A stretch of DNA of 64,000 nt from Polaromonas sp. YR568 (GCF_900116715.1 NZ_FPBM01000002.1:62001-126000); one strand, 5' to 3'. Counted from the stretch's first letter, positions 33,839 through 42,827 are shown. The notes: generated from the letters alone by a model not told the origin. Numbers and translations: made by a program.

Positions 33839-34846
33839 TCACTGGCCTCGGATGTACTTGTTCACGGCGCGGTTGTGCTCGTCCAGGCTGCTGCTGAAAT
33901 GGCTGCTGCCGTCGCCCTTGGCCACAAAGTAGATCGCCTTGGTCGGCGCCGGTTGCACGGCCGCCAGCAAGGCAGCTTTGCCCGGCATGGCGATCGGCGT
34001 GGGAGGCAGGCCGGCGCGGGTATAGGTGTTGTAAGGCGTATCGGCCAGCAGGTCGCGCTTGCGCAGGTTGCCGTCAAACTGCGCGCCCATGCCGTAAATC
34101 ACGGTTGGGTCGGTCTGCAACAGCATGCCCAGACGCAGCCGGTTGGTGAAAACGCCGCCAATCTGCGCGCGGTCTGAAGGCTTGCCGGTTTCTTTTTCAA
34201 CAATGCTGGCCAGAATCAGCGCTTCGTCGGGCGTCTTGAGCGGCGTGTCGGGGTTGCGCAAAGCCCAGGCGGCGTCCAGGCGTTTGTCCATGGCCCGCGC
34301 AGCGCGCTTGAGCACGGCCAGGTCGCTGGAGCCCTTGGCATAGGTATAGGTGTCGGGGAAGAACCGGCCTTCGGGGTGCACGCCGGGCTTGTCCAGCTTT
34401 TGCATGATGGCTTCAGGCGCCAGCCCTGCGGTGTCGGGCGACAGTTGCTCGGCCTTTTGCAGCGCGGCGCGCACCTGGTTGAAGGTCCATCCCTCCACCA
34501 GCGTCACGCTTTTGAGGGCCTGGTCACCCCGCACCAGCATGCTGAGCAGTTTTTGCGGATTGGTGCCGGGCGCCAGTTCGTAGCTGCCGGCCTTGATCAG
34601 CCGGCCCTGGCCCGACAAGCGGAACCAGGCATGCAGAAAGATCGCGGGTACATCCGCGCCGCTGGCCACAATGACTTCAGCCACACCGCTGGCAGGGGTA
34701 CCGGGTTCGATTTCGAGGTCCACCACCTGGCTGCCGGGCGCCAGCCGCAGGGGAATCGGCTCGTTCAGCCACCACAGGGCCGCACCAAAAGACAGCAGGG
34801 CGCCAAGAAATATCAGTATCAACAGGCTTGTAAAGACACGACGCAC
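33839..34846 (-). CDS. mltG: Endolytic murein transglycosylase
   Basis: A 335-residue inner-membrane YceG-family enzyme that cleaves nascent glycan strands and helps set their length. One N-terminal membrane anchor spans residues ~8-28. The catalytic segment has the conserved Glu in [13 protein letters not shown], followed by [26 protein letters not shown] and [12 protein letters not shown]. The start is GTG at 34846. It is divergent from ygfZ across only 43 bases, so both promoters must overlap their neighbours or each other. Confidence 0.93.
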   Translation of the reverse strand: MRRVFTSLLILIFLGALLSFGAALWWLNEPIPLRLAPGSQVVDLEIEPGTPASGVAEVIVASGADVPAIFLHAWFRLSGQGRLIKAGSYELAPGTNPQKLLSMLVRGDQALKSVTLVEGWTFNQVRAALQKAEQLSPDTAGLAPEAIMQKLDKPGVHPEGRFFPDTYTYAKGSSDLAVLKRAARAMDKRLDAAWALRNPDTPLKTPDEALILASIVEKETGKPSDRAQIGGVFTNRLRLGMLLQTDPTVIYGMGAQFDGNLRKRDLLADTPYNTYTRAGLPPTPIAMPGKAALLAAVQPAPTKAIYFVAKGDGSSHFSSSLDEHNRAVNKYIRGQ

Positions 34847-34889
34847 AACCCAGCTACCTTTTCAGTACAGAACGCAAAAGTTCAGGCCT

Positions 34890-35891
34890 ATGATAATTCA
34901 GCCCATCTCCTCACCCACTGCGAACGACCTCATGACCTTGTCTCCAGTTGCTTCAAGCGCCTCCACGATTTCCGGCATCACTGAACTGACGCACCTGGGT
35001 GTGATCCGGGCGGCCGGTGACGACGCCGTCACGTTTTTGCAGGGGCAGCTGACGCAGGACGTGGCCCTGATGGGCGCCGGTGAGGCCCGGCTGGCCGCTT
35101 TTTGCAATGCCAAGGGCCGCATGCAGGCCAGTTTTATCGTCTTCAAACGCCAGAGTGATGCCGGCGAGGAAATCCTGCTGGTCTGCAACCGCGACATCCT
35201 GCCCGCCACGCTCAAGCGCCTGTCGATGTTTGTGCTGCGCGCCAAGGCCAAATTGAGCGACGCCAGCGCGGAATTCGCCCTGTACGGCCTGGCGGGGCCC
35301 GCTATTGATTCAATAGCTGGTCACGTCCGTCCTGTCTGGTCAAAAGCAGATATTGGCGCTGCAAACTTGGTGTTTTTGCATCCGGGTGCCGGCCAGCCGC
35401 TCGCGCTGTGGTGCGCGCCTGCCGCCACGCCCGCTCCTGAAGGCTCGCGCATCACCCTGGCCCAATGGCAATGGCTGGGCGTGCAGTCCGGCATCGCGAT
35501 GATCACCCAGCCCATCTTTGAGGCCTTTGTGCCGCAGATGCTGAACTACGAATCGGTGGGCGGCGTGAACTTCAAGAAAGGCTGCTACCCCGGCCAGGAG
35601 ATCGTGGCGCGCAGCCAGTTCCGCGGCACCCTCAAACGCCGTGCCTACGTTGCCCACACCGCCGGAACGCCGGCCGTTGGGCAGGAAGTGTTTCACGCCT
35701 CCGACGCCGGGCAGCCTTGCGGCCTGGTCGCCGCGGCGGCGCCCAATCCGGCGGGTGGGTTTGATGCGATCGTGTCCATGCAGACTTCGGCTGCGGCCGA
35801 TGCCGAGGGCGGCCGGTTGACATTGGGAAGTGCCTCGGGTGAGGCCCTGGCTCTGCTCCCCCTGCCCTACGCCTTGCTAGAAGACATCTAA
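34890..35891 (+). CDS. ygfZ: Folate-dependent iron-sulfur assembly factor YgfZ
   Basis: A 333-residue GcvT-fold protein that supports Fe-S enzyme maturation. The signature KGCYPGQEIVARSQFRG near residue 230 holds the conserved Cys. ATG 34890 and ATG 34932 are both possible starts; the conserved part begins around residue 32 (THLGVIRAAGDDAVTFLQGQL). A dispersed palindromic repeat (35301-35345) lies in frame and encodes AIDSIAGHVRPVWSKA in the middle of the protein. The stop overlaps the next start as TAATG. Confidence 0.92.
   Translation: MIIQPISSPTANDLMTLSPVASSASTISGITELTHLGVIRAAGDDAVTFLQGQLTQDVALMGAGEARLAAFCNAKGRMQASFIVFKRQSDAGEEILLVCNRDILPATLKRLSMFVLRAKAKLSDASAEFALYGLAGPAIDSIAGHVRPVWSKADIGAANLVFLHPGAGQPLALWCAPAATPAPEGSRITLAQWQWLGVQSGIAMITQPIFEAFVPQMLNYESVGGVNFKKGCYPGQEIVARSQFRGTLKRRAYVAHTAGTPAVGQEVFHASDAGQPCGLVAAAAPNPAGGFDAIVSMQTSAAADAEGGRLTLGSASGEALALLPLPYALLEDI
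35301..35345 (+). repeat. Dispersed palindromic repeat, copy B, translated inside ygfZ
   Basis: GCTATTGATTCAATAGC (35301-35317) followed by TG and a tail with CGTCC-CCTGTCTGG. The core matches copies A and C in arm sequence and length. It is in frame and contributes about 16 codons to ygfZ without a stop. Confidence 0.65.
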
Positions 35892-36766
35892 TGTGCCTGG
35901 TCGCATTCGCCATCGGCGCTTCTGGGCGCTGGCCGCTGGTGATCGCCGCCAATCGCGATGAGTTTCTGGCGCGCCCGACGCTGCCCTTAGCCCGCTGGCA
36001 AACCGCCTCGGGGCAAGACATCATTTCGGGCCGCGACCTGCGCGCCGGCGGCACCTGGATGGGCATCACACCCGGCGGCCGTATCGCCTTTCTCACCAAC
36101 GTGCGGCAAGCCAGCCCGGAGGCCGCACCGCGTTCACGCGGAGAGCTGGTCACGCGTTGGCTGGAGGGCGCTGGCGACGCGGCAAGTTTTGTCGCTGAGC
36201 TTGAAAACGCTGACGGCGGCGGCGCAGCTTATGGCGGTTTTAATTTGGTGCTGGGTGATTTGCAGCGCAATGCCTGGAGCTGGGTGACCAACAAACATGC
36301 GGCTGCGCCCGCGCTGTACGCCCAGGCTTTGCCACCCGGCCTGTACGGCCTGTCCAATGCCGGGCTCGACACGCCCTGGCCTAAAACGCTGGAACTGAAA
36401 CGCGTGCTGGCCTCAGCCTTGAAGGATGGCGAAGGCACCGGTGGTCGCGAAGCCTTGCAGGCGTCGCTCTGGGCCGCGCTGGGCAATCGCCAGCGCGCCC
36501 TGCCCCAGGATCTTCCCCATACCGGGGTAGCGCCTGAACTGGAAGAGGCTTTGTCGAGCGCCTTTGTGGATTTCCCGGTGCATGCCTACGGCACGCGCTG
36601 CAGCACCTTGCTGATGGCCACGCCTTTAAAAGGCGATAAAGGTCAATGGGACATTCAGCTGGAAGAGCACACGCATGTGCGCGGCGGGTTAACGCAAGGT
36701 GCGCCTCAGGGCGACGCCAACGCTCCGGACGTTCGCCACGAACAGCTTTCCGTCAAGGTGTCTTGA
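35891..36766 (+). CDS. NRDE-motif protein (TANGO2 family)
   Basis: A 291-residue protein named for the NRDE motif (IAANRDEFLARPT, residues ~17-29). The conserved Cys2 directly after Met suggests an N-terminal nucleophile hydrolase fold, as proposed for the family. GTWMGITPGGRIAFLTNVR and GFNLVLGDL follow the family pattern. Eukaryotic TANGO2 is linked to lipid and haem handling, but the bacterial role is unsettled. The start overlaps the ygfZ stop (TAATG). Its last 14 bases overlap the end of the convergent thioesterase gene. Confidence 0.88.
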   Translation: MCLVAFAIGASGRWPLVIAANRDEFLARPTLPLARWQTASGQDIISGRDLRAGGTWMGITPGGRIAFLTNVRQASPEAAPRSRGELVTRWLEGAGDAASFVAELENADGGGAAYGGFNLVLGDLQRNAWSWVTNKHAAAPALYAQALPPGLYGLSNAGLDTPWPKTLELKRVLASALKDGEGTGGREALQASLWAALGNRQRALPQDLPHTGVAPELEEALSSAFVDFPVHAYGTRCSTLLMATPLKGDKGQWDIQLEEHTHVRGGLTQGAPQGDANAPDVRHEQLSVKVS

Positions 36767-37610
36767 CCATCTCGATGTGCGGGATGCCGACTTCTTCAAA
36801 CGGCTCCCCGCGCGGCACAAAACCCAGGCGCTGGTAAAAGCCCTCGGCGCTGCGCTGCGCATACAACATGACTTCGCGGTCGCCCCGCTGCCGGGCCACG
36901 CCCATCAAGGTGTGCAAAATCTCTCCGCCGACACGTGAACCCCGCAATACCTGGTGCACCGCCATGCGGCCAATCTTGCCTACGCCTTCTGCCTGCGTGA
37001 CGAGCCGCCCCGTGGCAATGCCCTGCCCAAGCCTGTTGTAGGCCACGGCGTGCACGGCCGTGTTGTCGGCCTCATCCCATTCCATCTCCATCGGAATGCC
37101 CTGCTCTTCAACAAACACGGCGGTGCGCACCTTGCCCGCGTCAGCGCCCAGCGCTGCCCAGTTGCCGGTTTTGATCTGCAGCATGGCCTCGCCGGCCTCA
37201 AAGGCCGTCAGCATCTGGCGCAAGGCGTCGGGCACCGGTTTGGAGGTCTGCGAGGAAGGGTCGGCAAACACATAAATCAGCTCGCAGCTGATGAGCAGTT
37301 CATCGCCCCGGAATATCGCGCCGGTAAACGTCATGGACGAATTGCCGATGCGGGCGCACTTGAGCGCCACGTCCAGCCTGTCGTCAAACCTGGCCGAGCT
37401 GTGGTATTCGACGCTGGCCTTTTTTACGTACAGGTCGCCGCCCAGGTGCACCATGGTTTCCTCATATGGCAGCGCCAGCGCGCGCCAGTAGTCGGTGATG
37501 GCGGTGTCGAAGTACATCAGGTAATGCGCGTTGAACACGATTTTCTGCATGTCCACTTCAACCCAGCGAACCCGCAGGCGGTGGAAGAACCGGAAGTCTT
37601 GTCGTTTCAT
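36753..37610 (-). CDS. Fusion of YbgC-type acyl-CoA thioesterase and GNAT acetyltransferase
   Basis: A 285-residue two-domain protein. Residues ~1-135 are a hotdog thioesterase of the YbgC/FadM type (VEVDMQKIVFNAHYLMYFD carries the catalytic Asp; VEYHSSARFDDRLDV follows). Residues ~145-285 are an ElaA-like GNAT domain (VRTAVFVEEQGIPMEMEWDEADN, RMAVHQVLRGSRVGGEIL, FYQRLGFV), ending GIPHIEMVKTP. One ribosome site and no internal stop support a true fusion. A free GNAT with the same ending is at 53408. The stop-start ATGA overlap links it to the upstream esterase gene. Confidence 0.88.
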   Translation of the reverse strand: MKRQDFRFFHRLRVRWVEVDMQKIVFNAHYLMYFDTAITDYWRALALPYEETMVHLGGDLYVKKASVEYHSSARFDDRLDVALKCARIGNSSMTFTGAIFRGDELLISCELIYVFADPSSQTSKPVPDALRQMLTAFEAGEAMLQIKTGNWAALGADAGKVRTAVFVEEQGIPMEMEWDEADNTAVHAVAYNRLGQGIATGRLVTQAEGVGKIGRMAVHQVLRGSRVGGEILHTLMGVARQRGDREVMLYAQRSAEGFYQRLGFVPRGEPFEEVGIPHIEMVKTP

Positions 37611-38581
37611 GATTCAGCGGTGGAGAGGGTGAGATTAAAAGCCTGGCGCATAGCCCGCGCCGCATCGGCATGGGCCTGCCGCGCTTCGGGGATGATGCGC
37701 CCCATCTTGATGAATTCGTGCGTCACGCCCCGGTAGATTTCCAGATCCACCGGCACGCCCGCCGTGCGCAGCTTGTCGGCATACATCACGCCTTCGTCCA
37801 CCAGCGGGTCGCATTCGGCCAAACCCAGCCAGGCCGGCGCCACGCCATCTACATCAGGCGCATTGAGCGGCGCGAAGCGCCAGTCGTCCCGATCGGCCGG
37901 GCTGCGCACGTAGCCGTTGAAGAACCAGGTAATGTCGGCTTCTTCCAGCACAAAGCCTTTGGCAAAGGTCTGGTGCGAAGTGGTGTCCTGGTGGGCGGCG
38001 CAGCCGGGATAAAACAGCAACTGCAGCGCCAGCGGCAAACCGGCATCGCGCGCCAGGATGGCGCACATGGCCGCCAGTGTGCCACCCGCGCTGTCGCCAC
38101 CTACGGCCAGGCGCGTGGCGTCCAGGCCCAGGCCGGCTGTGTGGGAGGCCAGCCATTGCAGGGCGTCCCACGCATCGTTGGCCGCCACGGGGAATTTGTG
38201 TTCGGGCGCCAGCCGGTAATCCACTGACACCACGGCGCAGCCCGACAAGTGGCTGAGCTGGCGGCACAACACATCGTGCGTGGCGACACTGCCAACGGTG
38301 AACCCGCCGCCGTGAAAGTACATCAGCACCGGCAGGCTTTCCTTTGAAGGCGCGTACAGGCGGGCGGGCAAGGCATGGCCGTCGCGGGCCGGAATGCTCA
38401 GATCCTCTACCCGCAGCAACGCGGGTTTCGGAATCTCCAGCACGCCGGCACCGGCTTCGTAGGCGGCCTTGGCCTCAGCCGGTGTGATCGTATGAAACGG
38501 CGGGCGATTGGCCCGTGCCATGCGGCTGAGCACATCCCGCATCACAGGCGTCAGCAGCGCTTCAGCAGAACGAACCGCCAT
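37607..38581 (-). CDS. Alpha/beta hydrolase, hormone-sensitive-lipase type esterase
   Basis: A 324-residue carboxylesterase. The oxyanion motif HGGGFTVGS, the nucleophile elbow GDSAGG and the late Asp (ECDPLVDEG) and His (GVTHEFIKMG) make a complete catalytic triad. There is no signal peptide, so it is cytoplasmic. It is the middle gene of a three-gene leftward unit, overlapping the thioesterase start by four bases and the hydratase stop by one. It probably hydrolyses short acyl esters. Confidence 0.9.
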   Translation of the reverse strand: MAVRSAEALLTPVMRDVLSRMARANRPPFHTITPAEAKAAYEAGAGVLEIPKPALLRVEDLSIPARDGHALPARLYAPSKESLPVLMYFHGGGFTVGSVATHDVLCRQLSHLSGCAVVSVDYRLAPEHKFPVAANDAWDALQWLASHTAGLGLDATRLAVGGDSAGGTLAAMCAILARDAGLPLALQLLFYPGCAAHQDTTSHQTFAKGFVLEEADITWFFNGYVRSPADRDDWRFAPLNAPDVDGVAPAWLGLAECDPLVDEGVMYADKLRTAGVPVDLEIYRGVTHEFIKMGRIIPEARQAHADAARAMRQAFNLTLSTAES

Positions 38582-39447
38582 TACTTGAATGACACCGACA
38601 CGGGCTGCGCGCCGGGCAGGCCCTGGTAGGTGACGGTGGCCGTCAGGCCAGCCTTGGGCGGCAGCAGCGGCGAGAACGAGCCCAGGCTGATCAGGTCGCC
38701 CGGCTTCATGGCCAGGCCTTCTTTGGCGAGCGCGCCGGCCAGCCAGACCACGGCATTGAGCGGGTGCTCCAGGATGTCGCTGCCCTTGCCTTTGCCCAGC
38801 TCTGCGCCATTGCCGTCGGCCAGCACCACCGTCATGCTGCTCAATGCGCCCAGCATGGCATAGCGCTCTGCCCGCGTCACCGGCACGGCCAGCGGCGTGC
38901 CCGCCACGCCCAGCCGCGCGCCCACATTGATGGCGCTGACCGCCGGGCCGTTGAGCCTGGGCGGCGCCTGCACCACGAGGTCAGGCAACTCGATAAAAGG
39001 AATCACCTGATCGACGGCTTCGAGCACATCCATCGGTGTTTTGGCCTGGTTGATGGCCGCGCTTTTTACACGCACCAGCATGTCGGCCTCAAACAGCGGA
39101 CGCGCGCCAAAGGCTGCGTCGACTGTCGAGCCACTGGGCAGCACCATGCCTTCATAGAGCTTGCCCCACACCGGCTGGTCATAGTTGAAGCGTTTTTGCA
39201 CCGCCGGGTTCGTCAGGCCGGCCTTGTAGCCGACCACCTTGCCGTGGCGTTTTTCAAGCAGCGCGTTGAGCTTGGCGCGGGTGCAGGCGCCGTCGGCTTC
39301 GTTCAGGCCTTCGGGGTTGGCGGCCGGCGCTTTGGCTGCAATCTTTTCGGCCATGTCGTTGACCTGCGCGTCGGTGAGGCATTCAGCGCCGGCATGGAAT
39401 CCGGCTATCGCCAAAGTGACTGCGATCAGGGTTTGCTTGCGATGCAT
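38581..39447 (-). CDS. Exported protein of the 2-keto-4-pentenoate hydratase/FAH family
   Basis: A 288-residue protein whose body matches MhpD/HpcG-type hydratases: GYKAGLTNPAVQKRF (catalytic Lys region), EADMLVRVK and FIELPD (metal ligands Glu, Asp, Glu), LEHPLNAVVWLAGAL, and LGSFSPLLPPKAG. Family members are normally cytosolic, but residues 1-21 here are a typical signal peptide (LIAVTLAIAGFHAGA) and the mature N-terminus has two Cys (positions ~23 and ~55). AGGAG lies seven bases before ATG 39447. It is the first gene of the unit, divergent from the alcohol dehydrogenase. Periplasmic hydratase activity is inferred, not shown. Confidence 0.8.
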   Translation of the reverse strand: MHRKQTLIAVTLAIAGFHAGAECLTDAQVNDMAEKIAAKAPAANPEGLNEADGACTRAKLNALLEKRHGKVVGYKAGLTNPAVQKRFNYDQPVWGKLYEGMVLPSGSTVDAAFGARPLFEADMLVRVKSAAINQAKTPMDVLEAVDQVIPFIELPDLVVQAPPRLNGPAVSAINVGARLGVAGTPLAVPVTRAERYAMLGALSSMTVVLADGNGAELGKGKGSDILEHPLNAVVWLAGALAKEGLAMKPGDLISLGSFSPLLPPKAGLTATVTYQGLPGAQPVSVSFK

Positions 39448-39584
39448 GGGATGTCTCCTGCGATTAAAGTAAAGAGGAACGGAACGCCAGCCAAGCCATC
39501 AAGCCACCTGCCCAGCCCATCCGGTTGCGGTCCACTTGAATGCGTTTTGAGTTCCGCATCGTACAACGCAGAAAGACACCCCGC

Positions 39585-40721
39585 ATGGCCTTCATTTACT
39601 ACGTCACCCAGATCCAGTTCGAGTTTGGCGCCGTCAAGCTGCTCAAGCAGGAATGCGAGCGCGTGGGCATCACCCGCCCGCTCATCGTGACCGACCCCGG
39701 CGTGAAAGCCGCGGGCATTTTGCAAAAAGCGCTGGACGCACTGCCCGGCATGAAGGTCACCGTGTTTGACCAGACGCCCTCCAACCCCACTGAAGCTGCC
39801 GTGCGCGCGGCCGCAGAGCTCTACAAAGCCAGCGGCTGCGACGGCCTGATCGCTGTGGGTGGCGGCTCGGCCATTGACTGCGCCAAGGGCGTGGCGATTG
39901 CGGCCACGCATGAAGGGCCACTCACCCGCTACGCCACCATCGAGGGCGGCTCTCCTCTCATTACCGACAAGGCCGCATCGCTGATCGCCGTGCCCACCAC
40001 CAGCGGTACCGGCAGCGAAGTAGCGCGCGGCGCCATCATCATCGTGGACGACCACCGCAAGCTGGGTTTTCATTCCTGGCACCTGGTGCCCAAAACCGCC
40101 ATCTGCGACCCCGAACTCACGCTGGGCCTGCCCGCCAAACTGACGGCCGCCACCGGCATGGACGCGATTGCGCACTGCATGGAAACTTTTATGTCGGCCG
40201 CCTTCAACCCGCCCGCCGACGGCATCGCGCTGGACGGTCTGGAGCGCGGCTGGGCCCACATCGAGCGTGCCACCCGTGACGGCAGCGACCGCGACGCGCG
40301 CTTTAACTTGATGAGTGCCTCCATGCAGGGCGCCATGGCTTTCCAGAAAGGCCTGGGCTGCGTGCACAGCCTGAGCCACAGCCTGGGCGGCGTGGACCCG
40401 CGCCTGCACCACGGCACGCTGAACGCGATGTTTCTACCGGCGGTCGTGCGCTTTAATGCCCAAGCCGAATCAGTGCAGAAAGACAAGCGCCTGAACCGCA
40501 TGGCCCGCGCCATGGGCCTGACTTCAGGCGGTGATATTCCCGAAGCGATACGCGACATGAATGCCCGGCTGGGCCTGCCTGGTGGCCTGGGTGAGATGGG
40601 CGTTCAGCGCGGGCAGTTCGGCCAGATCATCACCGGCGCGCTGGCCGATCATTGCCACAAGACGAATCCGCGAATTGCGACGGCGCAGGAATACGAAGAA
40701 ATGCTGGGTGCGTCGCTGTAG
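39585..40721 (+). CDS. Iron-containing (group III) alcohol dehydrogenase
   Basis: A 378-residue Fe-ADH. NAD contacts are at GVGGGSAIDCAKGVAI and PTTSGTGSEV. Metal ligands are in GMDAIAHCMETF and GCVHSLSHSLGG...LHHGTLNA. The layout fits medium-chain alcohol, 4-hydroxybutyrate or maleylacetate-type reductases, and sequence alone does not choose. The conserved N-terminus FIYYVTQIQFEFGAV supports ATG 39585; an upstream in-frame ATG at 39540 adds unlike residues. The shared 137-base gap with the hydratase gene suggests co-control. Confidence 0.88.
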   Translation: MAFIYYVTQIQFEFGAVKLLKQECERVGITRPLIVTDPGVKAAGILQKALDALPGMKVTVFDQTPSNPTEAAVRAAAELYKASGCDGLIAVGGGSAIDCAKGVAIAATHEGPLTRYATIEGGSPLITDKAASLIAVPTTSGTGSEVARGAIIIVDDHRKLGFHSWHLVPKTAICDPELTLGLPAKLTAATGMDAIAHCMETFMSAAFNPPADGIALDGLERGWAHIERATRDGSDRDARFNLMSASMQGAMAFQKGLGCVHSLSHSLGGVDPRLHHGTLNAMFLPAVVRFNAQAESVQKDKRLNRMARAMGLTSGGDIPEAIRDMNARLGLPGGLGEMGVQRGQFGQIITGALADHCHKTNPRIATAQEYEEMLGASL

Positions 40722-40728
40722 AGGTGGC

Positions 40729-41319
40729 TTATTTGCCCGTCAGCAAACCCATCACGATAGCCTCTACAAACACCACCGCGATAAAGCCGAAGGGCGCCAG
40801 CCAGCTGGTGCCACCCTGCCGCTCAAGTTCAGATCTGGCAAGCGCAGGCGGGTACTGATTGCTAATGTCCTTGACCTTCTGGTTGACGTGAAGCCGGTAC
40901 CAGTAATTGCCCTGCGTGCCGACCACCACGGCGGTTCCCAGGTTGATGGCGTTGGATATTCTCGATGAGAGGGCGAACAAGCCTTCCAGCAGAAACTCCA
41001 CCGCAAAAATGCCGGCAAAGATCCAGCACAGCCAATACATCTTGCGGTGGGCAATCCACATAAAGCCGAGGAAAAAGGCTGCCCAGTTCCAGGAGGCGGC
41101 GCCGGTATTGGGGCCGACTTTGTCCCACTTGGCCCTGTAGTAAGCGTAGTTCTTGCCGACAACAATTTCGGCCGGATCCTCCTCCTGTTCCTGCTCCTGC
41201 CCTGTCAGCACGGAAGGCTGCGTCTCGGCAAATGCTGAGCCCGTGAGCGCGGTGCCGCAGGCGCTGCAAAACAAGGCGCCTGGCGCAGCCTGCGCGCTGC
41301 ATTTGGGGCACGAAGCCAT
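40729..41319 (-). CDS. Zinc-ribbon membrane protein with DUF2628 domain
   Basis: A 196-residue protein. An N-terminal zinc ribbon (CPKCSAQAAPGALFCSACG, residues 4-22) is followed by a Glu/Gln-rich linker and a DUF2628 region: YRAKWDKVGPNTGAASWNWAAFFLGFMWI, then two or three membrane segments. ATG 41319 has GGGAGGA about five bases upstream, whereas the longer frame has none. The stop is seven bases from the convergent alcohol dehydrogenase end. Function unknown. Confidence 0.82.
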   Translation of the reverse strand: MASCPKCSAQAAPGALFCSACGTALTGSAFAETQPSVLTGQEQEQEEDPAEIVVGKNYAYYRAKWDKVGPNTGAASWNWAAFFLGFMWIAHRKMYWLCWIFAGIFAVEFLLEGLFALSSRISNAINLGTAVVVGTQGNYWYRLHVNQKVKDISNQYPPALARSELERQGGTSWLAPFGFIAVVFVEAIVMGLLTGK

Positions 41320-41723
41320 GGATTCCTCCCGGATTATTTTTGGACTCCGCAATTTAACAGGTGGGCGGCGAAGGCCTGAAGATATCGCGAAGGTATTTCA
41401 AAGGCCCCGCAATTTCGCCACATCCGCCCGCGCCCACGCACGACCGGAGAAACAGTGCTGCGCCACCTTCGCGCGTGCTGGTACATGCCCTTCCCCGCCC
41501 GACCAGTCCCGGGAGTGCTTTGCGCCCAATATAGTTACTTCTAATAACCATAAATGATCAACTTGGCAAGAGTCTATTTACTTATTATTTATAACCAAAA
41601 TCTCATTACGCTTGGCCCGTGGTTAACGATTTCCACGCAACCGGCTGCGGCGGGTTGCGGGCTGGCTCCAGCGGGGGTGCCAGGTCGGTAAGCACGCCAG
41701 ATCAACAACATCCAGGAGACATC
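41320..41723. other. 404-base intergenic region upstream of the porin
   Basis: No gene is supported. The left half is ordinary GC-rich sequence between divergent genes. From 41525 to 41610 it becomes strongly AT-rich, unlike anything around it, and holds the porin promoter candidate at 41563-41591. The remaining ~130 bases form a leader ending in the ribosome site AGGAG. Confidence 0.6.
41563..41591 (+). promoter_or_regulatory. Candidate sigma-70 promoter for the porin gene
   Basis: TTGGCA (41563-41568), a 17-base spacer and TATTTA (41586-41591) in an AT-rich block. The implied leader of about 125 bases is typical of regulated porins and leaves room for small-RNA or protein control. Confidence 0.5.
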
Positions 41724-42827
41724 ATGAAAACCCAATTGTTTGCACTCTCTGTGCTGTCGGCCGCCAGTTGCGCGGTCCAGGCCCAGAGCTCCGTCACGGT
41801 CTATGGCGTGCTCGACTCCTTCCTCGAGCTGGCGTCGGCGGGCAACGGCACGGTGACGCGTATCTCCAGCGGCGGCGCCATGGGCTCGCGCTTCGGTTTT
41901 CGCGGCTCGGAAGACCTGGGTGGCGGCCTGAAGGCGAACTTCGTGCTGGAAGCCGGTGTTTTGCTGGACACAGGCGCCAGCACGGGCACCGCCTTCAGCC
42001 CGACCAGCACCGTCCCGACGGGCGGCAGCTACATGTTTCAGCGCATGGCGTTCGTCGGCCTCAGCGGAGATTTCGGCGCCATCAACCTGGGCCGCCAGTA
42101 CACGCCACACTTCGGCACCATGGCAGCGTTTGACCCGACCGGCTTCACCATGTCGGGAGCCCTGAACTACTACGCCAGTCCGGGTGTGGGCATCAACGGG
42201 GCCTCGCCCGCAGACGCCACCACGCGCCGCGACAACTCCATCCAGTACACCACCCCGACCTGGAGCGGCTTCAAGGCCAACGTGTTTTACGCATTCGGTG
42301 AATCGACCGGCGTCGGTCAGCCGAAATCCACCGGCAACACGCTCAACGTTGCGGCCGGGTACACCAGCAACACGCTGGCCGCGCAACTGAGCTACCTCAC
42401 GGAAAAAACCGTTTACCTGCTCGACAACACAGACAAATACACCACCTTCGCGATTTCCTACGATTTCGGGGTCATCAAGCCTTCGGCCATCTTCGTGCGC
42501 CGCCGCGGCGACGTCGCGGCAGCGCCGGCCCTGGATGCCTACCAGATCGGCGCCTCGGCGCCCGTGGGTGTAGGCAAGCTGATCGCCACCTACGGCCAGC
42601 TTAAAAACAAGACCACGGCGAATTCGGACTCCAAGGCGATCGGCGTGCGCTACGACTACCCGCTGTCCAAGCGGACCACGCTCTATGGCGGCGCGACCAG
42701 GATCAGCAATCAGGCCGGCGCCGGCTACACCATCAGCGGCGGCGGCGGCAGCTCGCCAGGCCTGGCGCTTTCAGCCGTCGGCCAGAGCCCGAAGTCGGTG
42801 TACGCGGGTATCGCACACGTGTTCTAG
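41724..42827 (+). CDS. Trimeric outer-membrane porin, Neisseria/Burkholderia type
   Basis: A 367-residue 16-strand porin. The signal peptide ends at about residue 21 (AVQAQ), and the mature start SSVTVYGVLDSFLELA is the usual first strand. FGFRGSEDLGGGLKANFVLEAG is the family hallmark. Loop 3 is expected near residues 120-160 (LGRQYTPHFGTMAAFDP). The protein ends VYAGIAHVF with terminal Phe for BAM recognition. AGGAG at 41713-41717 supports ATG 41724. Passage of small hydrophilic solutes is expected. Confidence 0.94.
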   Translation: MKTQLFALSVLSAASCAVQAQSSVTVYGVLDSFLELASAGNGTVTRISSGGAMGSRFGFRGSEDLGGGLKANFVLEAGVLLDTGASTGTAFSPTSTVPTGGSYMFQRMAFVGLSGDFGAINLGRQYTPHFGTMAAFDPTGFTMSGALNYYASPGVGINGASPADATTRRDNSIQYTTPTWSGFKANVFYAFGESTGVGQPKSTGNTLNVAAGYTSNTLAAQLSYLTEKTVYLLDNTDKYTTFAISYDFGVIKPSAIFVRRRGDVAAAPALDAYQIGASAPVGVGKLIATYGQLKNKTTANSDSKAIGVRYDYPLSKRTTLYGGATRISNQAGAGYTISGGGGSSPGLALSAVGQSPKSVYAGIAHVF

